From: an uncultured delta proteobacterium
Lineage (GTDB): Bacteria > Myxococcota_A > Polyangia > Polyangiales > Polyangiaceae
Assembly: GCA_903858055.1 (NCBI GenBank)
Contig: CAIOHM010000333.1
Location: 1-29,459 of the forward strand
Length of the DNA: 29,459 bases
Direction: 5' to 3'
This document shows, one piece after another, positions 22,041 through 29,459 of the stretch (within the stretch, counting starts at the first letter, position 1; every line of letters begins with the position of its first letter). The position numbers and the translations under genes were made by a program. The notes beneath the pieces are model-generated. The model worked only from the letters and a program-made list of their open reading frames with translations. It ran no database searches and was not told where the DNA came from.

Positions 22041-24659
22041 TCAGTTCAGCGTGGAGGGATCCGGCGTCTCCGAGGCGGCGTCGGCCTCCGCGGAGACCTC
22101 GGCGCCTTCAACACCTTCGGCCGTCGGCTCTTCGTCCTTTTCGGCGAGGCGCTCGAAGCCCACGATGCGCTCGGAGTCCTCGAGGGCCATGAGGCGCACG
22201 CCCTGGGCGTTGCGGCCGGTCTCGCGGATCTCGTCGACGCGCGTGCGGATGGTCTGGCCGCGGTCGGTGACGAGCATGACCTCGTCGCCGGGGCCCGTGA
22301 GCTTCACGTCGACGACGGGGCCGTTGCGATCGGAGGCGTCGATGAGGATGATGCCCTTGCCGCCGCGGTTCTGCTGGCGGAACTCCTCGAGGAGCGTGCG
22401 CTTGCCGTAGCCGCGTTCGCACACGGTGAGCACGTGGTTGCGCGCGCCGTCCGTGACGGTGAAGCCCACGACTTCGTCCGTTTCCTCGAGCTCGATCGCC
22501 TTCACGCCCATGGTCGCGCGGCCGGTGGCCCGGACCTGATCTTCGGCGAAGCGGATGCTCATGCCCTGCTTCGTGGCGATGAGGAACTCGTTCGCGCCCG
22601 TGGTCAGCGCCGCCGAGAGGAGCGTGTCGTCGCCCTCGATCTTGACGCCGATGATGCCCTTCTCGCGGAAGTTCTCGTACTCGTCGAGCTCCGTCTTCTT
22701 GATCTGGCCCTTGCGCGTAAGCGTGACGAGGAACTTCCCCTTCTCGATCGCGGGCACGGCGACGATGGCAGCGATCTTCTCGCCGGCCTCCATGCCGACG
22801 AAGTTCACGATCGCGCGGCCCTTCGAGGTGCGCGGCGCGAGCGGGATTTCGTAGACCTTCTTCACGTACACCTTGCCGGCGTTCGAGAAGAAGAAGACGT
22901 ACGCGTGCGTGCTCGCGACGAAGAGCTGCGTGACCCAGTCTTCCTCGCGGGCCTCCATGCCGATCTTGCCGCGACCGCCGCGCTTCTGCGCCACGTAGGT
23001 CGCCGATGGGGTGCGCTTCAGGTAGCCCGCGTGCGAGATGGTGACGACCATCTCTTCTTCTTGAATGAGGTCCTCGTCGTCGATCTCGGCGCCCTGCGCG
23101 ACGATCTCGGTGCGGCGCGGATCGGAGTACTTGCTCTTCACCTCTTCGAGCTCGCCGACGATGACGTCGAGGAGCTTCGACTCGGAGGCGAGGATGCCCT
23201 TGAGGTACGCGATGCGATCGCAGAGCTCGCCGTACTCGGTCGCGAGCTTCTCTTGTTCGAGGCCCGTGAGCTTCGAGAGGCGCATCTCGAGGATCGCCTT
23301 CGCCTGGCGCTCGCTGAGGAAGTAGTCGCCCTTGGCCTGCGCCTCCTCGATTTCGCTCTCGGGGCGGCCGGCGCGGCGCACGAACGCCTCGAGGCCCTTC
23401 AGCGGCAGCGCCATCAAGCGCTCGCGCGCGGTCTCGGTGTCGGGGCTCTGGCGGATCGTGCGGACGACGAGATCGATCTCGGTCGTCGCCATGCCCAAGC
23501 CTTCGACGAGCTCGCGCTGGGCCTCGGCCTCACGGAGCTCGAAGCGGGTGCGACGCGTGACGACGTCGCGGCGGTGATCGACGAAGCACTGGAGCGTCTG
23601 CTTCAGATCCAGCACGGCCGGACGACCGGCGACGATCGCGAGGTTGATGACGCCGAAGCTCTTCTGCAGGTCCGTGAGGCGGTAGAGCTGGTTGATGACG
23701 ACCTGCGGGATGACGTCTTTCTTCAGCTCGAGCACGAAGCGGATGCCGTCGCGGTCCGACTCGTCGCGGATCTCGCTGATGCCCTCGATGCGCTTCTCCT
23801 TCACGCACTCGCCGATGCGCTCGGCGACGCGCGCCTTGTTGACCTGGTACGGGAACTCGCGCACGACGAGCTGCTCGCGATCGCCGCGGCCTTGGATCTT
23901 CTCGACGTCGATGCGCGCGCGCATGACGATGGAGCCGCGACCCGTGCGGTATGCATTCAAGATGCCGGAGCGCCCGTAGATGAGACCGGCCGTGGGGAAG
24001 TCCGGGCCGGGCACGAAGTTCATGAGGTCGTCGACCGTGCTGTGCGGGTTGCGCACGAGGTGGATCGCCGCGCCCACGACCTCGCCGAGGTTGTGCGGGG
24101 GCACGTTCGTCGCCATGCCGACCGCGATGCCGCCCGAGCCGTTGATCAGCAGGTTCGGGATGCGCGACGGGAGCACGCTGGGCTCTTCCTCGGAGCCGTC
24201 GAAGTTCTCGACGAAGTCGACGGAGTCCTTTTCGATGTCTTGCAGGAGCTCGAGCGCCACGCGCGAGAGGCGCGCCTCGGTGTAGCGGTAAGCGGCGGCG
24301 GCATCGCCGTCGATCGAGCCGAAGTTTCCCTGGCCGTCCACGAGCGGGTAGCGCATGGAGAAGTGCTGCGCGAGGCGCACCATGGCGTCGTAGACGCTCG
24401 CGTCACCGTGCGGGTGGTACTTGCCGAGCACGTCGCCGACGACCTTGGCGCTCTTGCGGTGCGCGACGGTCGGGCCGAGCTTCTGCTCGTACATCGAGTA
24501 GAGGATGCGCCGGTGAACGGGCTTGAGGCCGTCGCGCACGTCGGGGATCGCGCGGCCGATGATCACGCTCATCGCGTAATCGAGGTAGCTCGTCTTCAGC
24601 TCTTCCTGAATCGAGACCGGGACCTTCTGGAGCGGGACGTTCGAGGTTTCGTTGGCCAT
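22041..24659 (-). CDS. gyrA: DNA gyrase subunit A
   Basis: GyrA is the DNA cleavage and rejoining subunit of gyrase, which introduces negative supercoils. The 872 residues include the winged-helix core with catalytic Y126 (AAYRYTEARLS), equivalent to E. coli Y122. The C-terminal beta-pinwheel has a GyrA box QNRGGKG near residue 765, marking it as gyrase rather than topoisomerase IV. The quinolone-determining segment reads HPHGDASVYD, with Ala87 at the E. coli Ser83 position and Asp91 at Asp87. An acidic tail of about 35 residues ends the protein. The ATG at 24659 begins MANETSNVPL. The ribosome site is weak. nth follows by 17 nt. Confidence 0.97.
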   Translation of the reverse strand: MANETSNVPLQKVPVSIQEELKTSYLDYAMSVIIGRAIPDVRDGLKPVHRRILYSMYEQKLGPTVAHRKSAKVVGDVLGKYHPHGDASVYDAMVRLAQHFSMRYPLVDGQGNFGSIDGDAAAAYRYTEARLSRVALELLQDIEKDSVDFVENFDGSEEEPSVLPSRIPNLLINGSGGIAVGMATNVPPHNLGEVVGAAIHLVRNPHSTVDDLMNFVPGPDFPTAGLIYGRSGILNAYRTGRGSIVMRARIDVEKIQGRGDREQLVVREFPYQVNKARVAERIGECVKEKRIEGISEIRDESDRDGIRFVLELKKDVIPQVVINQLYRLTDLQKSFGVINLAIVAGRPAVLDLKQTLQCFVDHRRDVVTRRTRFELREAEAQRELVEGLGMATTEIDLVVRTIRQSPDTETARERLMALPLKGLEAFVRRAGRPESEIEEAQAKGDYFLSERQAKAILEMRLSKLTGLEQEKLATEYGELCDRIAYLKGILASESKLLDVIVGELEEVKSKYSDPRRTEIVAQGAEIDDEDLIQEEEMVVTISHAGYLKRTPSATYVAQKRGGRGKIGMEAREEDWVTQLFVASTHAYVFFFSNAGKVYVKKVYEIPLAPRTSKGRAIVNFVGMEAGEKIAAIVAVPAIEKGKFLVTLTRKGQIKKTELDEYENFREKGIIGVKIEGDDTLLSAALTTGANEFLIATKQGMSIRFAEDQVRATGRATMGVKAIELEETDEVVGFTVTDGARNHVLTVCERGYGKRTLLEEFRQQNRGGKGIILIDASDRNGPVVDVKLTGPGDEVMLVTDRGQTIRTRVDEIRETGRNAQGVRLMALEDSERIVGFERLAEKDEEPTAEGVEGAEVSAEADAASETPDPSTLN

Positions 24660-24743
24660 GGATCTTCGCGCTTCTCAACTCGCCAATAACGATACCGGAT
24701 CGTGACGGCGTATGTGTGCGGTAAGACGGCTCGAAACACCCGA

Positions 24744-24842
24744 GCAGGTCGACCTGCGCACGAGGCGGGAACCTAGGAAAAAACAGCGCGACGTGCGCGG
24801 AAAACGACCTGAAATCGACCCCGCGAATCACACGGTTTCAGG
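24744..24842. promoter_or_regulatory. Palindromes in the gyrA upstream region
   Basis: The 387-bp bamA-gyrA gap contains the perfect palindrome GCAGGTCGACCTGC (24744-24757), 85 bp upstream of the gyrA start. Farther up, CCTGAAA (24808-24814) and TTTCAGG (24836-24842) form a 7-bp inverted repeat with a 21-bp centre. This part (24660-24842) is the least G+C-rich and should hold the gyrA promoter, but I could not pick -35/-10 boxes with confidence. Confidence 0.35.
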
Positions 24843-24860
24843 CCCCTCGCGGTCGGCAGG

Positions 24861-25042
24861 CTCGGCGTACGTCGAGGAGGCCAACCGACGCAGGCGGGCA
24901 CCTCGCCGCCCGCGCAATCCACCCAACGAGACCGGCGCGGGCGGAGGGTGGCCGGCGGCTAGGGCAGGCCGACGCAGGCGTACTCGGCGTACGTCGAGGA
25001 GGCCAACCGACGCAGGCGGGCACCTCGCCGCCCGCGCAATCC
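24861..25042. repeat. Exact 60-bp direct repeat pair between bamA and gyrA
   Basis: Positions 24861-24920 and 24983-25042 are identical over 60 bp and separated by 62 bp (period 122 bp). Similarity extends imperfectly on the left, where both are preceded by a GCAGGC-containing stretch. Each copy can form a GCGGGC/GCCCGC hairpin (24893-24898 with 24907-24912 in copy 1). Copy 2 ends 4 bp from the bamA stop, so on the minus strand its hairpin falls where a bamA terminator would be. The repeats probably do not code for protein. Confidence 0.85.
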
Positions 25043-25046
25043 CCAA

Positions 25047-27563
25047 TCAGAAGAAGTTGCCGATGGTGAATTCGAACACGTAGCTCTCCTCCCACGGCAT
25101 GCGCGTGAGCGGGTAGCCCCACTCGAAGCGGAGCGGGCCGAGGGGCGAGAACCAGCGGACGCCGAAGCCCGTCGACATGCGCGGGGCGAGGAGGCTCGCG
25201 CCGTCGAAGCACGGGTTGATCTCTTTGGGGAACTGCGGCGCCGGCGTGGTCTTGCAGTACTGCTGCTCGGTGTTCCAGGCGTTGCCGATGTCGAAGAACG
25301 TGACGCCGCGGATGCCGACCTTGTCGAGGATCGGGAACTCGAACTCGAAGTTCGAATAGGCCTGCAAGTTCCCGCCGATGTTCGTGCCCGTGGGGTACAC
25401 GGCCGCGTTCGGGTCGAGCGAGGTCGAGAGCGGGAGGCGCGGGCCGACGGTGCGGAGGCGGTAGCCGCGCACGTCGAGGATGCCGCCGAGGTAGAAGCGG
25501 TTGAAGATCGGGACGCCCGAGTCCGTGGGGCTCGTGATGAGGCCAGCCTCGGTGTTCGCCTTGAGCACGAAGCCGCTGCCCGGCTGCCCCGTGGCGCCGC
25601 CGAGGTTGTAGTAAAGTCGCCCGGTCCAGCGGTGGCGCATGAAGAGCAATTCGCTGCCGAGCATGTCGGAGGCGAGCTCGCTCGAGAGCTGCGCGTAGGC
25701 GCCGTTCGTCGGGAAGAGGCGGTTGTCGCGTGTGTCGTAGGTGATCGCGGGGCGGATCGAGACCGTGCGTCCGGCGTTGAAGAGGTTCGCGATCGGGAGC
25801 GAGCCGCCGAAGACGCCGTAGGGGCTGCCGAAGAAGCCCGAGCTCGTGGGCTGGCTGATCGCGTCCCATTGGAGCGTGCCCGTGACGCCCACGCGGAGCC
25901 ACGGCTGCACGATGGCTTGACCGAGCGTGAGCGAGCCGCCGGTCGAGCGGCGCGTGAAGTTCGGGAAGACGAAGATCTGGTCGTAGAGCTCGGTGGAGAG
26001 CGACCAGGTCGTGTCGAGGAAGTAGGGCTCGAAGAGGCGAATGTTGACGAGCTGCCTGAGGCTCGAGACCTGCGCCTGCACCGAGAGCGATTGGCCATTG
26101 CCGAGGAGGTTCGCCTGCTGGATCTGCGCGGTCGCGATGAAGCTCTCGAGCGAGCTGAAGCCGGCGCCGACTTGGAACGTGCCGGTCGAGCGCTCGCCCA
26201 CGTCGATGACGATGTCGACGACGGACTTGTCGCGGGCGCTCTCGGTGCTGAAGTCGACGCGGTCGAAGTAGCCGAGCGCTTGCACGCGGCGCTTCGAGGT
26301 GTCCATCGCGGACTCGGAGAAGAGCTGCCCCTCCTCGATTTCGAGCTCGCGGCGGATGACCTTGTCGCGCGTCTTGCCGTTGCCGCGCACTTCGATGCGC
26401 CCGATGCGCACGGCTTCGTGGCGACGGATCGGCAAGAAGACGTCGACCTCGTTCGTCGACGCGTCGACGGAGGTTTGCGGCTCGGCCTCGACGTTCGCGA
26501 AGCCGGCGTCACGGTACTTGCTGCGAATGAGCTGGAGGTCCTTGAGGAGATCCGCGCGGTTGAAGTAGTCGCCGGAGGTCGTGCGCACGAGCGAGCGAAG
26601 CGCCTTTCGCCCGCCGAGCGGCTCCACTTCACGGCCGGTCTCGTCGACCTCGTAGAGCTTGAGCTGACGCACCCGGTAGCGTGCGCCTTCGTCGATGGCG
26701 ACGGTGAGCTCCACGCCCTCGCGGTCCGGGCTGAGCTCGGCGCGCGGCGTCGCGACCTGCACGCCGAGGTAGCCACGGTCGTAGTAGAGCGCGGTGATCA
26801 TCATCGCGTCGTGCTCGAACATGTCTTGGCGGAAGGCCGCGCCCGAGCCGAAGCCGAAGAGGGACTTCTGCGCCGTGAGCATGGAGCCGCGGAGCTCCGA
26901 CGAGGGAATCGCCGCGTTTCCAATGAAGTGGATGCGGCGAACGGTGACCTGGGCGTTCTCGACGACCTGGAACGTCAGCGCGAGCTCGTCGTCCGCGAGG
27001 GCCTCGGAGCTATACGACGACTGAGCGAGGTAATACCCTTTCTCGGCGTAAGCGTCGCGGATCTTCTTGAGGCACCGCTGCGCCGCGGGGACGCTCATGA
27101 CCGAGCCCTCTTTGAGCTCGAGCATCTCCTTGAGCTTGTCGTTCTCGATCTCGTCGTTGCCCTTGAACGCGATGCTCTTGATCGTGGGGCGCTCGTGCAC
27201 GACGAAGCGGAGGTCAACGCCTTCGTCGCGCAGCGAGGCCTCGATGCGCACGTCGTCGAAGAAGCCGGAATCCCAGAGGGCGCGGACGTCGGTGCCGAGT
27301 TGGCCGGTCTTGATGACCTCACCGACGCGCGTGCGCAGGTAGGCGAGCACGTCGTCTTTGGTGATGCGGCGCGACCCGACGACGTCGATGCGCCGCACGC
27401 TGTGGCCTTCGACGCGCTCGAGCTCGGTGAGCGGGAGCACGACGCCTGGGCTGGCCTCTTCCTCGGCGCGGGCGCGCCCTTGCGCGAGGAGCGCGAGACC
27501 AAAGGCCAGGAGCCCGTGTCGCGCGGCGCGCAGGGTCAGCGAGGGGAGGCGGAGCTTGGCCAT
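25047..27563 (-). CDS. bamA: Outer-membrane protein assembly factor BamA
   Basis: BamA is the core of the machine that folds beta-barrel proteins into the outer membrane. The 838 residues begin with a signal peptide (about 1-33, cut near ARA-EEE). Five POTRA domains follow from about 55; their strands are seen in RRIDVVGSRRITKDD, IKSIAFKGNDEIENDKL, VRRIHFIGNAAIPSSEL, RYRVRQLKLYEVD and IGRIEVRGNGKTRDKVI. The C-terminal 16-strand barrel starts near 465. Loop 6 carries the conserved VRGY, and the chain ends in a terminal Phe (TIGNFF), the barrel signal. No Shine-Dalgarno site precedes the ATG; the sequence there is CCTCC. A promoter is predicted at the end of the MFS gene. Confidence 0.96.
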   Translation of the reverse strand: MAKLRLPSLTLRAARHGLLAFGLALLAQGRARAEEEASPGVVLPLTELERVEGHSVRRIDVVGSRRITKDDVLAYLRTRVGEVIKTGQLGTDVRALWDSGFFDDVRIEASLRDEGVDLRFVVHERPTIKSIAFKGNDEIENDKLKEMLELKEGSVMSVPAAQRCLKKIRDAYAEKGYYLAQSSYSSEALADDELALTFQVVENAQVTVRRIHFIGNAAIPSSELRGSMLTAQKSLFGFGSGAAFRQDMFEHDAMMITALYYDRGYLGVQVATPRAELSPDREGVELTVAIDEGARYRVRQLKLYEVDETGREVEPLGGRKALRSLVRTTSGDYFNRADLLKDLQLIRSKYRDAGFANVEAEPQTSVDASTNEVDVFLPIRRHEAVRIGRIEVRGNGKTRDKVIRRELEIEEGQLFSESAMDTSKRRVQALGYFDRVDFSTESARDKSVVDIVIDVGERSTGTFQVGAGFSSLESFIATAQIQQANLLGNGQSLSVQAQVSSLRQLVNIRLFEPYFLDTTWSLSTELYDQIFVFPNFTRRSTGGSLTLGQAIVQPWLRVGVTGTLQWDAISQPTSSGFFGSPYGVFGGSLPIANLFNAGRTVSIRPAITYDTRDNRLFPTNGAYAQLSSELASDMLGSELLFMRHRWTGRLYYNLGGATGQPGSGFVLKANTEAGLITSPTDSGVPIFNRFYLGGILDVRGYRLRTVGPRLPLSTSLDPNAAVYPTGTNIGGNLQAYSNFEFEFPILDKVGIRGVTFFDIGNAWNTEQQYCKTTPAPQFPKEINPCFDGASLLAPRMSTGFGVRWFSPLGPLRFEWGYPLTRMPWEESYVFEFTIGNFF

Positions 27564-27605
27564 ACAGGAGGTCGCACGGCTGCTCGACGCGCCGAACGGG
27601 GCTGG

Positions 27606-27634
27606 GCGTTACCCCACGCAGCGCCTCACTTCAA
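27606..27634 (-). promoter_or_regulatory. Possible bamA promoter overlapping the MFS stop
   Basis: Read on the minus strand, TTGAAG (27634-27629), a 17-nt spacer and TAACGC (27611-27606) precede bamA. Transcription would begin near 27599 with a leader of about 36 nt. The -35 box overlaps the last codons of the MFS gene. Confidence 0.4.
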
Positions 27635-28858
27635 CGCCGCTGATTCGGCGTTCAGGCGACGGCTCTCGGCGAGCGCGCGCAGCCAAAGGAGCCCGGCGAT
27701 GAGCAGCGAAACGGGGAACGCGAGGCAGCCGGTGCGGAGGCTCCCGGTGCGATCGGAGACGAAGCCGACGAGCGGCGGCGACCAAAGATCGCCGAAGAGG
27801 TGGATGACGGCGATCGTCACGCCCATCGCTTGCGGGCGCAGGTGCGGGGGCGCCGAGCGCATGATCACCGCGTTCACGGGCGCGTTCGACGTGAAGAGCA
27901 GCACGAGCGCCGGCGTCACCACGAGGAAGAAGGTCGTCGCCGAGGAGTAGAGGAACGCGGCGGTCACGAGTGGCAGCGCGGCGAGCGTCGTGTAGGCGCA
28001 GAGCGAGAGGCCCACGGCGAGATCCTGCTCGCCCGCTTGCGCGGAGCGGCGCTGGCGATCGTACGCGACGCCGCCGATGACGCTGCCGAGGAGACCGCCG
28101 AGGCCCGCCGCGGCACCGAAGCTCCCCGCGGCCTTGGCCATCGAGACGCCGAGCTCGCGCGAGACGAAGGTGGGCGCCCAGTAGGAGAAGCCGCCGATCG
28201 CGAAGGTGAAGGCCGTGTAGGCGAGCGCGTTCAAGCGGTAGACCGGGAGCGCCAAGAGCGCGCGCATGTCGTCGAGGGCGGAGCTCGTATCGGCGGCGGG
28301 GCGCTCGGGCTCCGGCAGCGTGAGCGAGGTGAGCGCGAGGGCCACGGCGGGGATGCCGGTCATGAAGAAGCTCGAACGCCAGCCGAGGTGCTTCTCGATC
28401 TGCGCGCCCAAGACGAAGCCCAAGGCCGCGCCGACCGGGGCCATCACGTAGAAGGCGGCGAGCGCGCGACCGCGGCTCTGCGGTGCGACATTTTCCTCGA
28501 TGAACGTCGGTGCGAGCGCCGCGTAGCTTGCCTCGCCCACGCCGACGACCGCGCGCGCGAGCAGCATGGCCGCGAAGCTCTGCGCGTAGCCCGAAGCCAC
28601 CGTCGCCGCGCCAAACACGAAGATGCCCGTGGCCAAGAGCGCGCGACGCGACACCGTTCGCGCGAGCACGGCAAAGGCGGGGCTCGCCACGAGGTACCCG
28701 ACCAAGAAGGCCGTTTGGAGCCAGCCGCTCTGCGCGTCCGTGAGGCCGAGTTCGTCTTTGACCCGCGGCAAGATCGCTGCGAGGACGTAGCGGTCCACGT
28801 AGTTGACGAGGTTCAGGAGCGCGAGGAGGCCGACGACCCGGCCCGGAGTCTTGAGCAC
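27626..28858 (-). CDS. Major facilitator superfamily transporter, spinster-like
   Basis: A 12-helix secondary transporter of 410 residues. The opening GRVVGLLALLNLVNYVDRYVLAAILPRVKDEL is helix 1 with the NYVDR motif common in spinster-type and sugar-phosphate MFS proteins. The loop after helix 2 has a degenerate motif A (AVLARTVSRRALL). MLLARAVVGVGEASYAALAP in helix 4 with its Arg-Gly-Glu pattern is typical of the group. The substrate cannot be read from sequence. The GTG at 28858 is preferred because a TGGGG lies about 5 nt upstream; a GTG at 28864 would add two residues. The long open frame further upstream is antisense to top6B. bamA follows 62 bp downstream. Confidence 0.85.
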   Translation of the reverse strand: MLKTPGRVVGLLALLNLVNYVDRYVLAAILPRVKDELGLTDAQSGWLQTAFLVGYLVASPAFAVLARTVSRRALLATGIFVFGAATVASGYAQSFAAMLLARAVVGVGEASYAALAPTFIEENVAPQSRGRALAAFYVMAPVGAALGFVLGAQIEKHLGWRSSFFMTGIPAVALALTSLTLPEPERPAADTSSALDDMRALLALPVYRLNALAYTAFTFAIGGFSYWAPTFVSRELGVSMAKAAGSFGAAAGLGGLLGSVIGGVAYDRQRRSAQAGEQDLAVGLSLCAYTTLAALPLVTAAFLYSSATTFFLVVTPALVLLFTSNAPVNAVIMRSAPPHLRPQAMGVTIAVIHLFGDLWSPPLVGFVSDRTGSLRTGCLAFPVSLLIAGLLWLRALAESRRLNAESAALK

Positions 28859-28933
28859 GAGCACCCCATAACGGTTTGCGCGTGCGCCGTCGACGAATCG
28901 CGCGCACGAAACGGGCGGGGCGAGGCCCACGCG

Positions 28934-28963
28934 TTGACAAGCCACGGCAAAAGGCCGTACCTC
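28934..28963 (+). promoter_or_regulatory. Promoter of top6B giving a near-leaderless mRNA
   Basis: A perfect TTGACA (28934-28939) is followed after 18 nt by TACCTC (28958-28963), or after 17 nt by GTACCT. Initiation would fall near 28970, about 3 nt before the ATG at 28973. No ribosome-binding site is present, which agrees with a leaderless transcript. Confidence 0.5.
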
Positions 28964-28972
28964 CGCCGACCC

Positions 28973-29459
28973 ATGGCTTCCGAAAGCACCACCGCGACCC
29001 CCACGCGGCGCGCCAGCGCCGAGACGATGGCGAGCCGTCAGCGCGAGATTTCCGTGAGCGAGTTCTTCACGAAGAACCGCCACCTGCTCGGTTTCGACAA
29101 CCCGGCGAAGGCGCTGCTCACCACGGTCAAGGAGGCCGTCGACAACGCGCTCGACGCCTCCGAAGAGGCGGGGATTCTGCCCGAGATCATCGTCACCATC
29201 GACGAGGTCGCTGACGGGCGCTTCCGCGTGGCCATCGAAGACGGGGGCCCGGGAATCGTGAAGGCGCAGATCCCGAAGATCTTCGCGAAGCTCCTCTACG
29301 GCTCGAAGTTTCACCGCCTGAAGCAGTCGCGCGGTCAGCAGGGCATCGGCATCAGCGCCGCGGGCCTCTACGCGCAGCTCACCACGGGCAAGCCCGTCAA
29401 AATCGTCTCCAAGATCGGCAAAGGGCGCCCCGCGTACGCGATCGACCTGCGCATCGACA
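28973..29459 (+). CDS. top6B: DNA topoisomerase VI subunit B, N-terminal part
   Basis: The first 162 residues of the ATPase subunit of topoisomerase VI, a type IIB enzyme that relaxes and decatenates DNA together with the Spo11-like subunit A. The gene runs off the right edge. After about 23 variable residues comes the family opening REISVSEFFTKNRHLLGFDNP. The GHKL ATP site follows: KEAVDNALDA (N box), IEDGGPGI (G1) and then LLYGSKFHRLKQSRGQQGIGISAAGLY (G2 region), a stretch specific to Top6B. An internal ATG (MASRQREIS) is an alternative start. Subunit A is expected just beyond the window. The enzyme is characteristic of archaea and plants and occurs in a minority of bacteria. Confidence 0.93.
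   Translation, partial: MASESTTATPTRRASAETMASRQREISVSEFFTKNRHLLGFDNPAKALLTTVKEAVDNALDASEEAGILPEIIVTIDEVADGRFRVAIEDGGPGIVKAQIPKIFAKLLYGSKFHRLKQSRGQQGIGISAAGLYAQLTTGKPVKIVSKIGKGRPAYAIDLRID

Noticed and set aside
22032..24689. 885-codon plus-strand frame opposite gyrA
   Set aside because: Antisense shadow of gyrA with biased composition and no recognisable domain.
24861..25042. CRISPR-like repeat-spacer-repeat
   Set aside because: Only two copies, repeat length 60 bp, no third repeat and no cas genes.
25632..27950. 772-codon plus-strand frame opposite bamA
   Set aside because: Antisense to bamA and part of the MFS gene; composition is typical of a shadow frame.
28973..29314. N-terminal extension of the MFS transporter to 562 residues
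   Set aside because: The extension is antisense to the conserved top6B coding region and lacks transporter features; the protein most likely starts at 28858.

Overview
The window is 29.5 kb of very G+C-rich bacterial DNA carrying about 25 protein genes, nearly all conserved housekeeping genes. No rRNA, tRNA, CRISPR array, insertion sequence or phage gene was recognised. The AgmX/PglI-type C-terminal domain protein, the PilZ protein, the Ala/Pro/Lys-rich tails on ordinary proteins and a bacterial topoisomerase VI subunit B suggest a Myxococcota (delta-proteobacterial) chromosome, probably of the Polyangia side. That placement is inference from gene content.

Layout. (1) 230-5349, plus strand: rplY, pth, rpsF, rplI, dnaB and an ArsA/GET3-like ATPase. 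This is the familiar bL25-Pth-S6-L9-DnaB cluster, but rpsR (S18) is missing between rpsF and rplI. An adenylate cyclase gene (5509-6699) follows. (2) 6704-9491, minus strand: era then der, two ribosome-assembly GTPases 7 nt apart. Era carries an unusually long basic N-terminal extension. (3) 9783-13457, plus: a large polytopic glycosyltransferase-like protein, a PilZ protein and a small SCP2-like protein, apparently one operon. (4) 13593-16091, plus: the rpsP-khpA-rimM-trmD-RNA methyltransferase cluster, with a strong hairpin between khpA and rimM and no rplS after it. (5) 16338-18790, plus: an unrecognised proline-rich protein, a strong terminator, and an AgmX/PglI-type envelope protein. (6) A TrmN6-like methyltransferase (minus) divergent from queG (plus), then a small lipoprotein built from 17-residue repeats. 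(7) 21184-28858, minus: an MFS transporter, bamA, gyrA and nth (in transcription order). An exact 60-bp direct repeat lies between bamA and gyrA. (8) 28973 to the edge, plus: the start of top6B, apparently on a near-leaderless transcript.

Functionally the window centres on translation (ribosomal proteins, peptidyl-tRNA recycling, tRNA and rRNA modification, ribosome GTPases), replication and DNA topology (DnaB, GyrA, Top6B), base-excision repair (Nth) and envelope biogenesis (BamA, the glycosyltransferase, the AgmX-like protein). The less ordinary items are the repeat lipoprotein with its upstream palindromes, the Era extension, the 60-bp repeat pair, the missing rpsR, the rimM leader hairpin and the topoisomerase VI gene beside gyrA. 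I found no clear undescribed multi-gene system.
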